From Arenicola marina (lineage: Eukaryota; Annelida; Polychaeta; Arenicolidae): a stretch of 64,000 nucleotides of DNA. Location of the stretch: contig OZ025248.1 of NCBI GenBank assembly GCA_964019135.1, positions 42,153,670-42,217,669 on the forward strand, given 5' to 3'. Every line of letters starts with the position of its first letter. The first letter of the stretch is position 1. Made by a program: the position numbers and the translations under genes. The notes under the pieces are model-generated. The model was not told where the DNA came from and did no database searches. It saw only the letters and a program-made list of their open reading frames with translations. Below, in pieces: positions 45,126 through 56,930 of the stretch.

Positions 45126-47235
45126 ACTAGCCAGGAGATAATAGTAATCCTTTAACAGAAAGGCACACGCCCGGGATGGTATTTCTTCCGCCATGGGGCT
45201 CCAGCTAGGTTGGTCATATGCCGGTCTGGTCATATCCACTACAGAGCACACTGACGGGCTCAGATTTACCTTGCAATAGAGAGGTTGGGGGGAGGGTGGG
45301 GGGGGCTATATTCCCCATCGCCCCGTTGTCTGTGCCTGAGTCCATCGCGCGTTTGAGGTAAAGCCTAACACGCCCTCAGCATCCTTCAGCTCGGCTCGAG
45401 CTTTAACAGACGGAGTTTTTATAATTTGGTTCAAGTTACACACCAGATCAACAACGTTAGTATTTGCAGAACATATGATGAAATTATATGGAAGAAGTTC
45501 TGATAATGATGACACGGTATTCGTCTTCTACTGCAATTTCACTGATTCCAATCCAATAATTACAGGACCTTTCTAAATTATTGTGTCTTCTTCTTCCTAT
45601 CTTTGAAGGATCAATAAAACATTCCAAACTTGCAAAAGCCCTCCTCTGACGCACGACGGCGACATGCCGCAATACAGGTCGCTCATTCTGTGCAAGGTTC
45701 GCGTCCTTGCGCTCCAGCAGACGGCAGGGTGGGGGCCGGACCGATTACCCCTAACTGAGGACAGTCAACGATTCCAACACAATACTTTTGTGGACATTTT
45801 GCGGTCCTTAGTTTCAACATATATTTATTTCACATAACATGAAATCAAAGCATCTATCTCTGTCTTTTGATTGTATATACAAACATACATACACAATGAA
45901 TGGCATCAAAACCGGTTTAGGCACTATATTTCGCCAACATTTTAAATTTCATAATTCCAGCTATTGACCGTAATGGAGAGCAATGAATTGAAGTCTCTCT
46001 CTAACAGGCATGCCTCTGTTGGTGTTAAACAGCGCATGGGAAGTCTCAGAATCCAGTGGTAATGAATTGCACTTGAAGGTGTTCAGGTTGACAGCTATGT
46101 ACCCAATTGTGAAACAGAAATAGAATGCGAACTTCTCCCGCCGGGTATAGTTTCAATGCCCGTCCGTTGTCAGTATGCTCATGGCTTATACATGTGATAG
46201 TTACACAGACCAACCAGCTACCCACATACAGCTGCACCGATTCCAATCTATTCGTATCTGGGTCGCACCCCCAGCCCCACCCCCCCCCCCCCCGCCGCCA
46301 CGCAACCCACATCTTCCAATGTAAGTCCAATGGAGCCCATAGTAACCAGTTATATTGTCTTCCATGCTTCATTCGTAGTCGCAAAAACATTCCGCTCTTT
46401 ATATTAAGTGATTTTAATATTATTTCGTTACTGTAGAGAATTTTTAAATGTATCATTTAAAGGGAAATACCGGGCCCATATATCATTTACATTTCCAGTT
46501 AAACAATTTAGAATTAACAAAACATTACACAGAATATATATTTTTGTAATCATACATTAGTGAAGTTTCAAGCCCTTTTGCACGACCACCCAACTTGCCA
46601 TGGGCACCCGCCTCAGTGCACTGATGATGACGTCACCGGCGATGAAGCGGCCAGTAGGTTTAGACGACTACTGCTACCGGAAGCTACCATAATTTCTGGC
46701 AAGTCGGACGAAGAAGTTGAAGTAAACACCGAATTTACACCAACTGCTGATTTAATCGGGGACTAGTTTGAACGTGTAGGGGTTGACGATGGTGGATCAG
46801 GCATTGTTTATAGAGGTCGTTGACGACGCATCGCGTGGTAAGTGAAGCCGTGTTGCATTAGAAGGGAGGGTGGGGGCGTTTGGGAGCCGGGTGGGGGCGG
46901 TTGGGGGCCGGGTGGGGGTGGAGTGATGGGTTCATCGTCATTGTTGGCAGGGTGCCCAACTTTGACTCGTAGGTTCAGGAGGCGGCCGCTGGGGGGGGGG
47001 GGGGTGGAGGGGGGCGGGCACTACACTACTACAGTGGTGGGGGTGTGCCGCTCATGCCGCAGAGAGGATTTGGAAAGTGAGAGTAAAGTGCCCGATTTCG
47101 TGGTTACTGAGAGATAATTTTTTGGTTAAAAATGACATCTAAAATAGATACTGACAACATTGTGGTTGAAAAGGCATATAAAAGAAACACTGAAATTAAG
47201 GTCAAAGTGTCTGGAGGATAATTAGACTATATAGT
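45126..47235. other. Unit segments S4-S5 in copy 2 (no intact gene)
   Basis: Matches copy 1 23,491-26,096. Lacks about 345 bp at 45,399 compared with copies 1 and 3. Contains the acidic 68-codon frame at 46,560-46,766 and glycine-rich open frames over G-runs that I reject. Confidence 0.65.
46560..46766 (+). CDS. Hypothetical 68-codon acidic frame (copy 2)
   Basis: ATG-to-TAG frame with acidic segments TDDDVTGDEAAS and SDEEVEVNTEFTP. It is open here and closed by a TGA in copy 1. No family recognised; no splice or promoter evidence could be judged. It could be a leftover exon of a transposon or regulator, or chance. Confidence 0.15.
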   Translation: MKFQALLHDHPTCHGHPPQCTDDDVTGDEAASRFRRLLLPEATIISGKSDEEVEVNTEFTPTADLIGD

Positions 47236-47743
47236 TGTGACAGAAAGCGCGGCTGTAAAAAGCGTTATTACGATTGGTCGAGGGGTATTTTGAGAGGGTT
47301 GATTCTAATTGGATGATCGTGTGCGCATGTGCGAGATGGCGCGCGGAAAAGGTTTTGTTGATGATTTGAGAGTGTGAGGATGGTGCCGGAATAAGAAGTG
47401 AAACGGATTGATAATGCCTTTCAGGGATTAATTCAACAATGCAGGTCAGTAATGTATGGAATATGATATGGCGTATGGAATATGATATGGTGTATGGAAT
47501 ATGGTAGATTGTAAGATGTATAAATGTAAGATGTGCGATTGTATGAATTGTAGCTTTGAGTAATTTCCTAGTACAATGATGCACTGCCCTTACATTAAGA
47601 ACCGAATTTTTGTTGCAGGTTTATTATTTATTTTAGATACCTTGTTCACCTTATGATTAAATATCGAACTCTAACGGGGATATAAATAAACAGGAACCAG
47701 AACTTTAATGTTGGTGTGAATTTATGAAACCCTGTTACATAGT
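47231..47743. mobile_element. Solo LTR (504 bp, 47,236-47,739) with ATAGT target duplication
   Basis: Copy 1 has an empty site (TATATAATCAAG at about 26,088), while copy 2 holds an insert that begins TGTGACAG and ends CTGTTACA. These are near-perfect inverted termini of the TG...CA kind, flanked by ATAGT on both sides (the A may be shared). An AATAAA-type signal lies at about 47,684. No internal retroelement sequence remains, as expected after LTR-LTR recombination. A Gypsy-type origin is plausible from the duplication size. It arrived after copies 1 and 2 separated. Confidence 0.82.
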
Positions 47744-48739
47744 CAAGAACTGCAAGTTTGAAAAAAACACAGTCTCAGATGGGCATATCGTGAGAAATTG
47801 TTGATTTCTGCTTCGGGGATTGAGAGAAAAAAGGGGTCATTTGGGCGGCACATATGTATATACCTAACTATATATAGTGCACCCCCCAGCCCCGCCCCCA
47901 GGGGTGGCAGTGTGTCTGTTGATACAGCTGCTGTCTTAGAAACTCACTGCCACTGAAGAGTGTATGGACAGGACTGCCGTACCACAGAATGGCCGTATGG
48001 GTTGGGGTGGGTGGGGTGGCGGTCTATCGTGGTAGTGGGGAGGGGTGGTGCGTGAAGCTAGCAGCCGGGTCGACTCAAAGGAATTGTTCTCATAGGTAGA
48101 AAGATATCCTGTTTTTGCTGTCATTTTTTGCACTTGAATTATTACAGTCAACAGCTAAACAGTACACCGTTTTGTTCTAAATGCATCGATGTTTCAAGTT
48201 TATGAGTCAAATTCGCATGTCACTATGCATGAGAGGTGTTAGGCCGACAGCTTGTTCCAAAGACGCACCGCTCGCATGTAAACAATCTGTTGGTTCAGCG
48301 GAAGGTAGTCGTCAGTGACGTCAACGCCTTGCGTGTGATTGGCTAACTCTGGTCACGTGTTCAAAACATGTCGACGCCCGCTTGATGGGCGAAAATGTGT
48401 ATTTTATACTGTTGATGTGTCTGTTCTCGATAATGCTTTCTTTTTAAACAGAACGATCAACGGCAAATAGATTTTATACCAACAGAGTTTTATTTTTATA
48501 TCACATTGTAGCCCCCCGGTATTTCTTTTAATGTCAGCCCGATATGGCATGTCCGTGCAAGACGTGTGGTTTCTATATGCCAATGTAACAGACACTTATG
48601 GTTCAAAAGGCTTGCCATAAATGGCTTTTATCTGCACCTGAGAAACAGATATCTTATTATGACATTACCTTAGCTTTTGTCTTGGCGGTATTATATTTAG
48701 CAAACCGCTAGTCGGTCCAACCGTCTAATTCAATGAATG
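47744..48739. other. Unit segment S5 in copy 2, right part (no gene)
   Basis: Matches copy 1 26,097-27,190 except for the loss of the THAP-like segment at about 48,094. Confidence 0.65.
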
Positions 48740-49356
48740 ATACAGTCATAGGACCCTTGCCAACATATCGCATCACTTATCCACCCGCTTAGTACTATGA
48801 CCTACAGTCACAGGCCCCTAGCCAATATATCGCACCATATATCCACCAGCTTAGTAATATGACCAAGAGTCACAGGCCCCTAGCCAATATATCGCGCCAT
48901 ATATCCACACGCCTAGTGCTATGACCTACAGTCACAAGCCCCTAGCCAACAGATCGCACAACATACCAACATATTCAGTGGTATGACGTGCAGTCACAGG
49001 TCCAGAGCCAGCATATCGCACCACGTATCCACATATTTAGTGGTATGACGTTCAATCACAGGTCCATAGCCAGCATATCGCACCACGTATCCACATATTT
49101 AGTGGTATGACGTGCAGTCACAGGTCCATAGCCAGCATATCGCACCACGTATCCACATATTTAGTGGTATGACGTTCAATCACAGGTCCATAGCCAGCAT
49201 ATCGCACCACGTATCCACATATTTAGTGGTATGACGTTCAATCACAGGTCCATAGCCAGCATATCGCACCACGTATCCACATATTTAGTGGTATGACGTG
49301 CAGTCACAGGTCCATAGCCAGCATATCGCACCACGTATCCACATATTTAGTGGTAT
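48740..49356. repeat. 62-bp minisatellite, copy 2 (10 units)
   Basis: Same family as 27,191-27,686. The last six units alternate between two subtypes, GACGTGCAGTCAC and GACGTTCAATCAC, which copy 1 does not have. Confidence 0.94.
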
Positions 49357-49741
49357 TAGTTACGGCTAGATGCAGCCAACCCCCCATGTTTTCTACAATT
49401 GGCCATAATTATTGATATGACCAGCAACTCCTTGGATAATAAATGGCTGCTGTAATTTCATGGCTGACGGGGGACATGGGAACAGATCGATCATGGCCAG
49501 TCAGGGGCAGTTGACCTTTCTATTCCTCAACAGGCACTCTTTACCCTTCGGCAGAGCAACAGCCAAAGTAGCCATCCATGAAACTACATTTGTTGGATAC
49601 AGTAATGCTTTGGTGGAGACACTAATGTATACTTCCCTTTCTTTTGCCCGTTTTAGTATCCACATATATCAGAGAACAGAATAAGAAGTCACAAAGAGAA
49701 TCAAATTAAGATAACTGGTCGAATTAGATATCACATGATAA
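49357..49741. other. Unit segment S6 in copy 2 (no gene)
   Basis: Nearly identical to 27,687-28,071. Confidence 0.65.
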
Positions 49742-50330
49742 ACCGACCACTTTAACCTGGCCCCGATTTCCCTGATGGATCACTTAACCCAGCCACCACA
49801 TCCCTAGTGGACCACTTTAACCTAGCCACCACCTCCCTAGCGGACCACTTTAACCTAGCCACCACCGCCATGGCGGACCACTTTAACCTAGCCACCACCT
49901 CCGTGGTGGACCATTTTAACCTAGCCACCACCTCCCTGGCGGACCACTTTAACCTAGCCACCACCACCCTGGTGGACCACTTTAACCTAGCCACCACATC
50001 CATGGTGCACCACTTAACCTAGTCCCTACATCTCTAGCGGACCATTTTAACCTAGCCCCCACCTCTCTGGTGGACTACTTTAACCAAGCTACCTCCTTCC
50101 TGGTGGACCACTTTAACCTAACCCCGACCTCATTGGCGGATCGCTTTAACCTAGCCACTACCTCCCTAGCGGGCCACTTTAACCCAGCCACCACTTTCCT
50201 GGTGGACTACTTTATCCTAGGCACCACCCCACTGACGGACCAATTTAACCTAACCCTGACCTCCCTAGCAGACCAATTTAATCTAGCCCCAACATCTTTT
50301 TGGACCACTTTAACCTAGCCCGCACTCTAT
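49742..50330. repeat. 33-bp minisatellite, copy 2 (about 7 core units plus diverged tail)
   Basis: The same start, end and diverged tail as in copy 1, but 18 core units fewer. Both strands remain open through the core because the period is eleven codons. Confidence 0.95.
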
Positions 50331-51109
50331 GGTGGACCACTGTTGTCTAGGGTTGCAATAGCGCTCGAGGACTGTTCGTTCGCATTAATTACCTTTATTA
50401 TGCATGATTATACCATCCTCAAAATTATGTTGTCCAACCGACAAAAAAATGTAAAGAGTACACTTCCAAATCACAAAGGGAAGCTTGCGTGCGCCTTTGA
50501 TAGTTGAAATCCACAACTCAATAAACATTACAACACGCCGTAAATGAGCCGCTTACATTTACACATTGGCCAGTTGTGCATGGAGGATTCAATCAAAGCG
50601 GTAGCGCGTGAAGCTTTAGTAGCTTTGGGTAACGGCGTCTCCCTCTGCGGCTGCCTCTGTGTTGGTGCCTGGTGTGGCTGGTTCGCTGAACCATTCCGGT
50701 CACGATGGGGGACGATAACAACAAACCCTCGCTATTGGGCAGCGAAAAACACTCCAGATGATGACAAATTACTCCCTCCGGGTGTCGCAATGTGGGCAAA
50801 AGAGGGAAGCCTAGAGTAACTAACATTTGGAGCATTTTTGTTTGGGGATGCATACGGAGACGCGCGTGATATCTATTGTTCCAGTCGCTACACTGCCGAC
50901 ATGTGGCGAGCGAACGGTGGGTGGGAGGCGGAGTGTTGGTGGCGATGTCATGAGACGTCAGCGTGAGGTTACCGGCCTGTCTGTTGTTGCGTCGACTTTT
51001 AGTCGATTACTTTGCCATTCCTGACCAGTATACAACTACTGTAGCGAAAATGCGATAATGGCGCCGCGCGATTGGCAGGTGAGGGTGTTGGATCGTTAGT
51101 TGTATAAGT
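50331..51109. other. Unit segment S7a in copy 2 (no gene defended)
   Basis: Nearly identical to 29,259-30,035, including the 91-codon frame (50,544-50,819) with one residue changed. Confidence 0.6.
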
Positions 51110-51317
51110 TTCGTCAATAGAAAAAGGAAAGGAAGGCTGGACTCATATGCTCTGGGTAACCCCCAACTTTTTGCCAAGGACATGGGATCTTTATCCGGCG
51201 ACCACAGAGACATGACCACAGTGGGGCTCGAACCACCGACCCACGTGCTGTTAATCTCTTAGGTGGCCAGATCGCTCATTGCGGGCGCTCTAACCTAGTG
51301 AGCTAGCGGGGCGGCTC
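51110..51317 (-). mobile_element. tRNA-derived SINE (copy 2 of duplicated insertion)
   Basis: Same insertion as 30,036-30,243, with the B box at 51,224-51,234. Confidence 0.85.
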
Positions 51318-52329
51318 TTGTGGGTTTGGGTGTGGGTGTGCGTCAGAGCAAATTGAATTCATCAGCACATCCTAGCTTGGATTTTCAATATTGGACTTTG
51401 GTATCGTTACTTGCTATTGGGCATGTAGAAAAAAACATCCCTTTTGGCCTTTGATTTCACAGTTTATTGTGTAACATATTAGTATTACGTTGTACCATAG
51501 TCTTTGGTGCGAAGACACTGAAAAAAGCCAAAAAGAGAAAAATAAACATGTGTTTGCGTTGCCTTGTAAAGCTGCAAAGTATATTCACATCTACACCATG
51601 TGTCTGACAGTCTATTGTTGAAAAAAACTTTCTAATGTTATAATACATATCCTTAAACACCCTTTTGTCATGTCCGTCAACTTGTAAAGTTGACTTTCTG
51701 TGTATATAAATACAATGTCATTCGATCGTCACTGTGTTGGGTGTGTAGTATAGATAGTGCCCCAAAGATTAAAATTAAGTTTCTATAACAGCTGCGCAAA
51801 AAATTTAAAAGCGGATTAAAAGCAGAACAAATCTTTTTATCGGCTTTAGTAATTGCTGATCGGCAAAGAATGCTCCATCCCGGTCCCATAATTCCAGCTG
51901 CTCAATGTCACATTTAATCCCCGGCCGTAAGCTAACGGTCTTGGGACCAACAAGCCTGTTCTCACCCTGCGCCAGCCGGGGGGACCGTTCACTCACCAGG
52001 CTGTCAGAGATGGGACAGGTTTTATCCTGAATTGGTAAAAAACTAAACTCTACAACACGAGTAAGGGTGGTTGGACTAGATACATCCCACGTCAGCGCCG
52101 TGATGGATGGGCCGCCGTTAGCATTCCCGTGATATTTTAGAGTCAATAGCGGATGCGGGGTGGGGCGCCCCCCGGGTTGGGGCGCCCCCCGGTAAGGGCA
52201 ACGCCTGCGAGTTGTCTCTCCTTCGTGGCAGCTCTCACATTTTCCTCCCCTTATTGTCCGTCCCAGCGTGGGTCCGGCACCAGCAGGCCGAGTCGAGTCG
52301 CTGGTCGGCGCGAGAACGAGCCAAACGGA
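51318..52329. other. Unit segment S7b in copy 2 (no gene)
   Basis: Matches 30,244-31,240. A longer minus-strand frame (181 codons at 51,805-52,350) is rejected for the reasons given for copy 1. A tandem GGGGCGCCCCCCGG palindrome lies at about 52,161-52,193. Confidence 0.65.
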
Positions 52330-52500
52330 AGTGGAAAAGATCATTGGCAAACGAAAGCGGGATAAACCGCGGTGAAACGGAAGTATGCGAGACCATAAGC
52401 ATACAGATAACAGAAGCGGGAGAGGCCATAGACAAGTTCACGGAAGCGGGAGAGGCCATAGACAAGTTAGCGGGAGCGGGAGAGGCTATGGACAAACGGA
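52330..52500. repeat. 30-bp minisatellite, copy 2 (about 3 good units)
   Basis: Same family as 16,367-16,793, contracted. Confidence 0.85.
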
Positions 52501-53039
52501 ACAAGTATTTAGTACACTTAGGATTCTATAATTATATTTAAGCCGGAAGTGACGCATACAGTGACAGCAGGACAAGAGCGCGTGATCATCGCAAATAAAT
52601 ATAGCTGCAATTCTCCAGTTCTTCTACGGAGACAATCGTTGCAAGACTTATATTAATTTTGTTTCGATATTTTCCATGAAACACTAAGATTATGTTATAC
52701 TGCGCAGCTTGGAAAGGCCGCAATTCACCCGCAAATCGCGCGGCCCTGATCTCTCGTGCCACACGTTACCATTGGGCCCTGAGCAAGCGCCTCTGCTGCA
52801 GCACTGGCTCCGTGCCGCATCTAGCGCCGATTTTCGCCCAACTCTGTTAGGCACATTGCACACCGGATTGTTTTGAAGTGGATAAATATAAAAAGAATAG
52901 AGAACATTGCAGTGACTCCGGCCTAATGTTGTGCCAAATTTCAGTAAATTTCAGTGTTATGCCCAACAGTGCTTATTTGAGTTTTAGAATTGTTTCATTT
53001 CGAGATAATATAAATTGTAAACTATGCACAAATACATTT
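52501..53039. other. Unit segment S8 in copy 2 (no gene)
   Basis: Matches 31,459-31,994 with few differences. Confidence 0.65.
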
Positions 53040-53465
53040 AACATATCATATATTATTAAATATATGAATATTAATAAATATATAATTATTGTTAAATATA
53101 TAAATGTTAATAAATATATAAATATTTGTAAATATGTTAATATTATTAAATATGTAAATATTAATATATATATAAATATTAATAAATATATAAATATTAA
53201 TAAATTTACAAATATTAATAATTATGCAAATGTTAATAAGTATGTCAATTTTAATAAATATATCAATTTTAATAGATATATAAATATTAATAAATATTTA
53301 AATATTAATAAATATTTAAATATTAATAAATATTTAAATATTAATAAATATATAAGTAATAATAAATATTTAAAAAAATTAAATGTATGAATATTAATAA
53401 ATGTATAAATATTATTGAACATGTAAATATTGTTATGCATATAAATGTTACTAAATGTTAGAATA
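53040..53465. repeat. AT-rich ~18-bp minisatellite, copy 2
   Basis: About 23 units of ATATTAATAAATATATAA type, including a run of identical TTTAAATATTAATAAATA units at 53,290-53,350. Confidence 0.9.
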
Positions 53466-55288
53466 TTATTAAACATACACTCAATTTTATACATTTTATT
53501 TTATCCAATTACAAAAAATAAGTAATACAATTTAGGCCACAATTTCATATTTCAATTAGTCAGTTCAAAGCAATATGTTCTGTAATTTTTATTATGCCCA
53601 TCTCTTCTCCATGCCAAACAAGTATATCCTGTCTGGAATTTAAATCCTGAAAGGCTGATTCACCGGAGCAGAAGTTGGTGGCCGGCTTTATATCCCTGCG
53701 CGCCTGTTCGCTGTTCGGTCTTCTGTGTGAAGTCGACCGCGACTCGCTAGGACGTCCACGCGCGATAAACTAATCCGCTAAGTATTATGTCGACATTATT
53801 GTATCTAATACATATATACATAGATAGATATCAAACATATATGCATTATAATTTGTTATAGTTGTTAAGGCATTTCGCATTGGACTTTTAATTCTTTAAT
53901 TCTTTGCAATATACCGTCATAATATAACTGACGTATGGAAACCGAAACCCGATTTTTGGACGGAGGATTTCCTTCGTAATCCTTTTGCTATCTGACTGTT
54001 TGTATTGTGGCTACGGTTACAACTACTAGCAATAGTGAAGACTTCCTTCATCGAGATAATTTGCAGTTATATCGCACATGAAGGGTCACAATATAGTCAC
54101 CCCCCCCCCACCCCCGCCCCCCACCCACCAGCTCCAGTAAAATGCCGCGCTGTTCGACATTGATGGGGGCAGGTTGCTGCCATTATTTTGTCCTACCAGT
54201 CGGCGGACACGAAGCGTTAACACCCACCAATTTAATTTTACGATGTAAACTTTCGGTGCATATCGCAATTAGATTAGGGGTTACACCCGCTTTCAAGTAA
54301 TCCATTTGGCCATTCAAAATGATAAAGAAAATGGTGTTTAGGCCGCTTTTGGGCATAGATGGCTCAAGGGAAGAAAAACATGTGGTTGTCTGTGAAAAGC
54401 ACAATACAATGTTTCTATGGCACACACACACACACACATTGAGACGAACTCACTTGGACAAGACAAGATGATTGGTGGCTTAAGAATCCTTGATACAAGT
54501 CCGTGTGCGAAAATGTTGCTGAAAGCTTCTTGATTGAACGGTCCCCTGGGGGCACCAAGGTGAGACGAAGCTTTATAATCTACGGCCAAGATCCAGCTTA
54601 TTGCCTTAATACTAGCCGGGACAAGGGTGTTGTGCCACGCCACAGAGGGGTTGAGGCCTCGGGGATGGAGCCGGGTGGACGGTGTAGTGGGCACGGGGTG
54701 ACCAAATCATTTCATCTGTGTACCACACTGAGCCGTCCTGCATGGTCTGCTCATTTTGTCTCAAAGTAGTAACAACGAAATAGATTCACAGGAGTGTTAT
54801 TCAATGAATTGGCATATTTCCTTCAACACATGGATATTACCCATTAACATGCACCAGAATGCAAACTCACATGACTTTAAAACAAGCAAACATATGGTCA
54901 CCAACCTGCAGACGAAATATACATAAGGTCACCTAAATGTAGTTCAAGCAAACAAGAAGCCGTTATAGCTTATGCAAACATATGGCCGCGTGACGAAGCA
55001 TGAAATATGCTACCATGTAACTGAAGATCACATAAAGCACACGTACTAGACAGAGAAGTAGTCCTTATGCCAGGAAAAACACATGGAAATTTTTGTGCTA
55101 AGGTCAAATGACCGTATGTATCACAAATGTCTAGCAAACGTTTCCAATTTGTATTTTGAATTATACTGGGACCAACATGTCTAATAGTATAACATCTTGT
55201 GGGGATAGTCATAGACTTCTGTCAATGACTGCTTATTTTTCAGTTCCTTAATGGGACTAATTCGGAGTTCAGTATTGGTCCAGTGATT
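53466..55288. other. Unit segment S9 in copy 2 (no gene)
   Basis: Matches 32,346-34,448. It contains a CA microsatellite (54,421-54,438). The 88-codon and opposed 118-codon frames near 54,338-54,769 are not supported as coding. Confidence 0.65.
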
Positions 55289-55329
<41 letters not shown>

Positions 55330-55345
55330 TATATATATATAATAT
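55289..55345. repeat. TA microsatellite at the site equivalent to the LINE B locus
   Basis: About 25 TA dinucleotides with one GA. It replaces the roughly 250 bp of locus DNA that flanks LINE B in copy 1. Confidence 0.9.
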
Positions 55346-56456
55346 ATACATAGGTTTTATAATATGCTTATCAAATATACAATATTATAAATTGGTAGAT
55401 TTCATGCTAAGTACATTATAACATAAGTAACAACCTATCCTTGACTTTAATATTCTCTTCACATGTATATGTCAGTATTAAACAAACTGTTCTCCATACA
55501 ATTATTTTCATAATGTAAGCAACAAGCCTTGATATATAATTATACGACCTTGTGATCATCATGAATGTTGTATTAGTCCAATATGATAATCATGAATATC
55601 GTAGTAGTCCAATATGATAATCATGAATATCGTAGTAGTCCAATATGATAATCATGAATATCGTAATAGTCCACTATGATAATGTACAACCACCTATAAC
55701 CATATCATTTAGATATATCCCAAAATCGCTCTTAGGCTCCTCCTTTTATGTAAACTTTTATTGGAGTATAGTATCAAGTTCCGTACAATATATTTGGATT
55801 CCGCAAGTTCACGAACTGAGCGAGCTGAATATCATGTCATAATCACACAACTGCAAGTCATTTAGCACATGCCTCTAGGGTTCTGGCGACAAGTTAGCGA
55901 CCGAAGCCACATACGCCAGTCTGATTTTCTTCATGGGGACCACGTGACATCTTCTCGATAGGATTTCAAACCAATTGAACATTTCCTTTTTTTAGAAGGG
56001 TCATCATTCCATTTATCATCGCAAACTCAGGAATGGTGCTCATAGATTGCAGATTATCACTGCTGTACGTATCACACCATCGGTTATGGGTAGGCATCCC
56101 ATGCTGCAGGGTGATTGATGACCAATTTGACGTGCTTTCCGCCTGACTCCTTTCGACTGTCACAATGTTACCACGAAAACCAATCTGAGTAATTATTCTT
56201 CAGACAATCAATAAAGCGCCTTTTACCGGCCGCGTAAGGTCGACATCGACTTCAATTCGTCTTCCACCGGGCATTGAGCGAAGGTCGAGGCACGGTGATC
56301 TATTACTCAGAAGTACCTCGGTTTACAATGATGTTATATGGCCAGGTGAGGTGAATCAGGTGAAGTACAGCAAAGTACAGGTTACCCGACAAGGATCATA
56401 CGTGGCATATACAACTATTGACAGTTACCAGCAATGGATGGGTCTTTGCGGCATAT
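55346..56456. other. Unit segment S1 before copy 3 (no gene)
   Basis: Matches 39,708-41,010 but lacks the 200-bp hairpin stretch; four 31-bp repeats at 55,572-55,685. Confidence 0.7.
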
Positions 56457-56865
56457 AAAGCAACATCACATTGTTTAAAGAGCTTTACGCAATACATAAA
56501 AAATACGATCATCGATTCATACTCCTATGAATGTAACATCCTTCACTGCTACACATGTAGTCAACTAAAGTTATAACTGGCATACAGCGGCCCATAGTAT
56601 ACCTACTTATCTACAATACAATCCTTGTTTTAGCCATTAACTCCCTGTATCGTGACACATTTGTTCTATTTATTTGTTTGTGTTTTTTTTGGGTTATCTA
56701 TTTACTTTTTCTTTTTCTAGGTGGCTCCCATGCTAGCGACTAACCGTCTTAATGGGAGTCTCCTCAACTAATGCCAATGTATTTTTGTCTTGTCAGTTGG
56801 TACTATTCATTGTATTTCTTGTATGTTTCTTTCTTGCACGTTGAAATAAACACACATATACTATG
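56457..56865 (+). mobile_element. Copy-3-specific 410-bp insertion, possible retroelement 3' end
   Basis: Copy 2 reads GGCATATGAACTACTAC without a break at 41,001, while here about 410 bp stand between GGCATAT and ATGAACTACTAC. The insert has a pyrimidine-rich middle and ends TTGAAATAAACACACATATAC, like the 3' end of a LINE with a polyadenylation signal. No coding sequence and no clear target duplication beyond CATAT. Confidence 0.5.
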
Positions 56866-56930
56866 AACTACTACAGTGTATCAGACCAATACTAGTCTGT
56901 AGAGTAATAAACTAGACAGTTCAACAGGCA

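Larger units (their letters stand above)
41066..56930 (+). repeat. Segmental duplication, copy 2
   Basis: The most complete copy: all seven minisatellites in the order 40, 20, 55, 62, 33, 30, 18 bp. Its private marks are a 504-bp solo LTR, a deletion of about 345 bp near 45,399 and several small deletions. It is closest to copy 3 over 41,066-44,600 (about 98-99 percent by eye). Confidence 0.95.
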
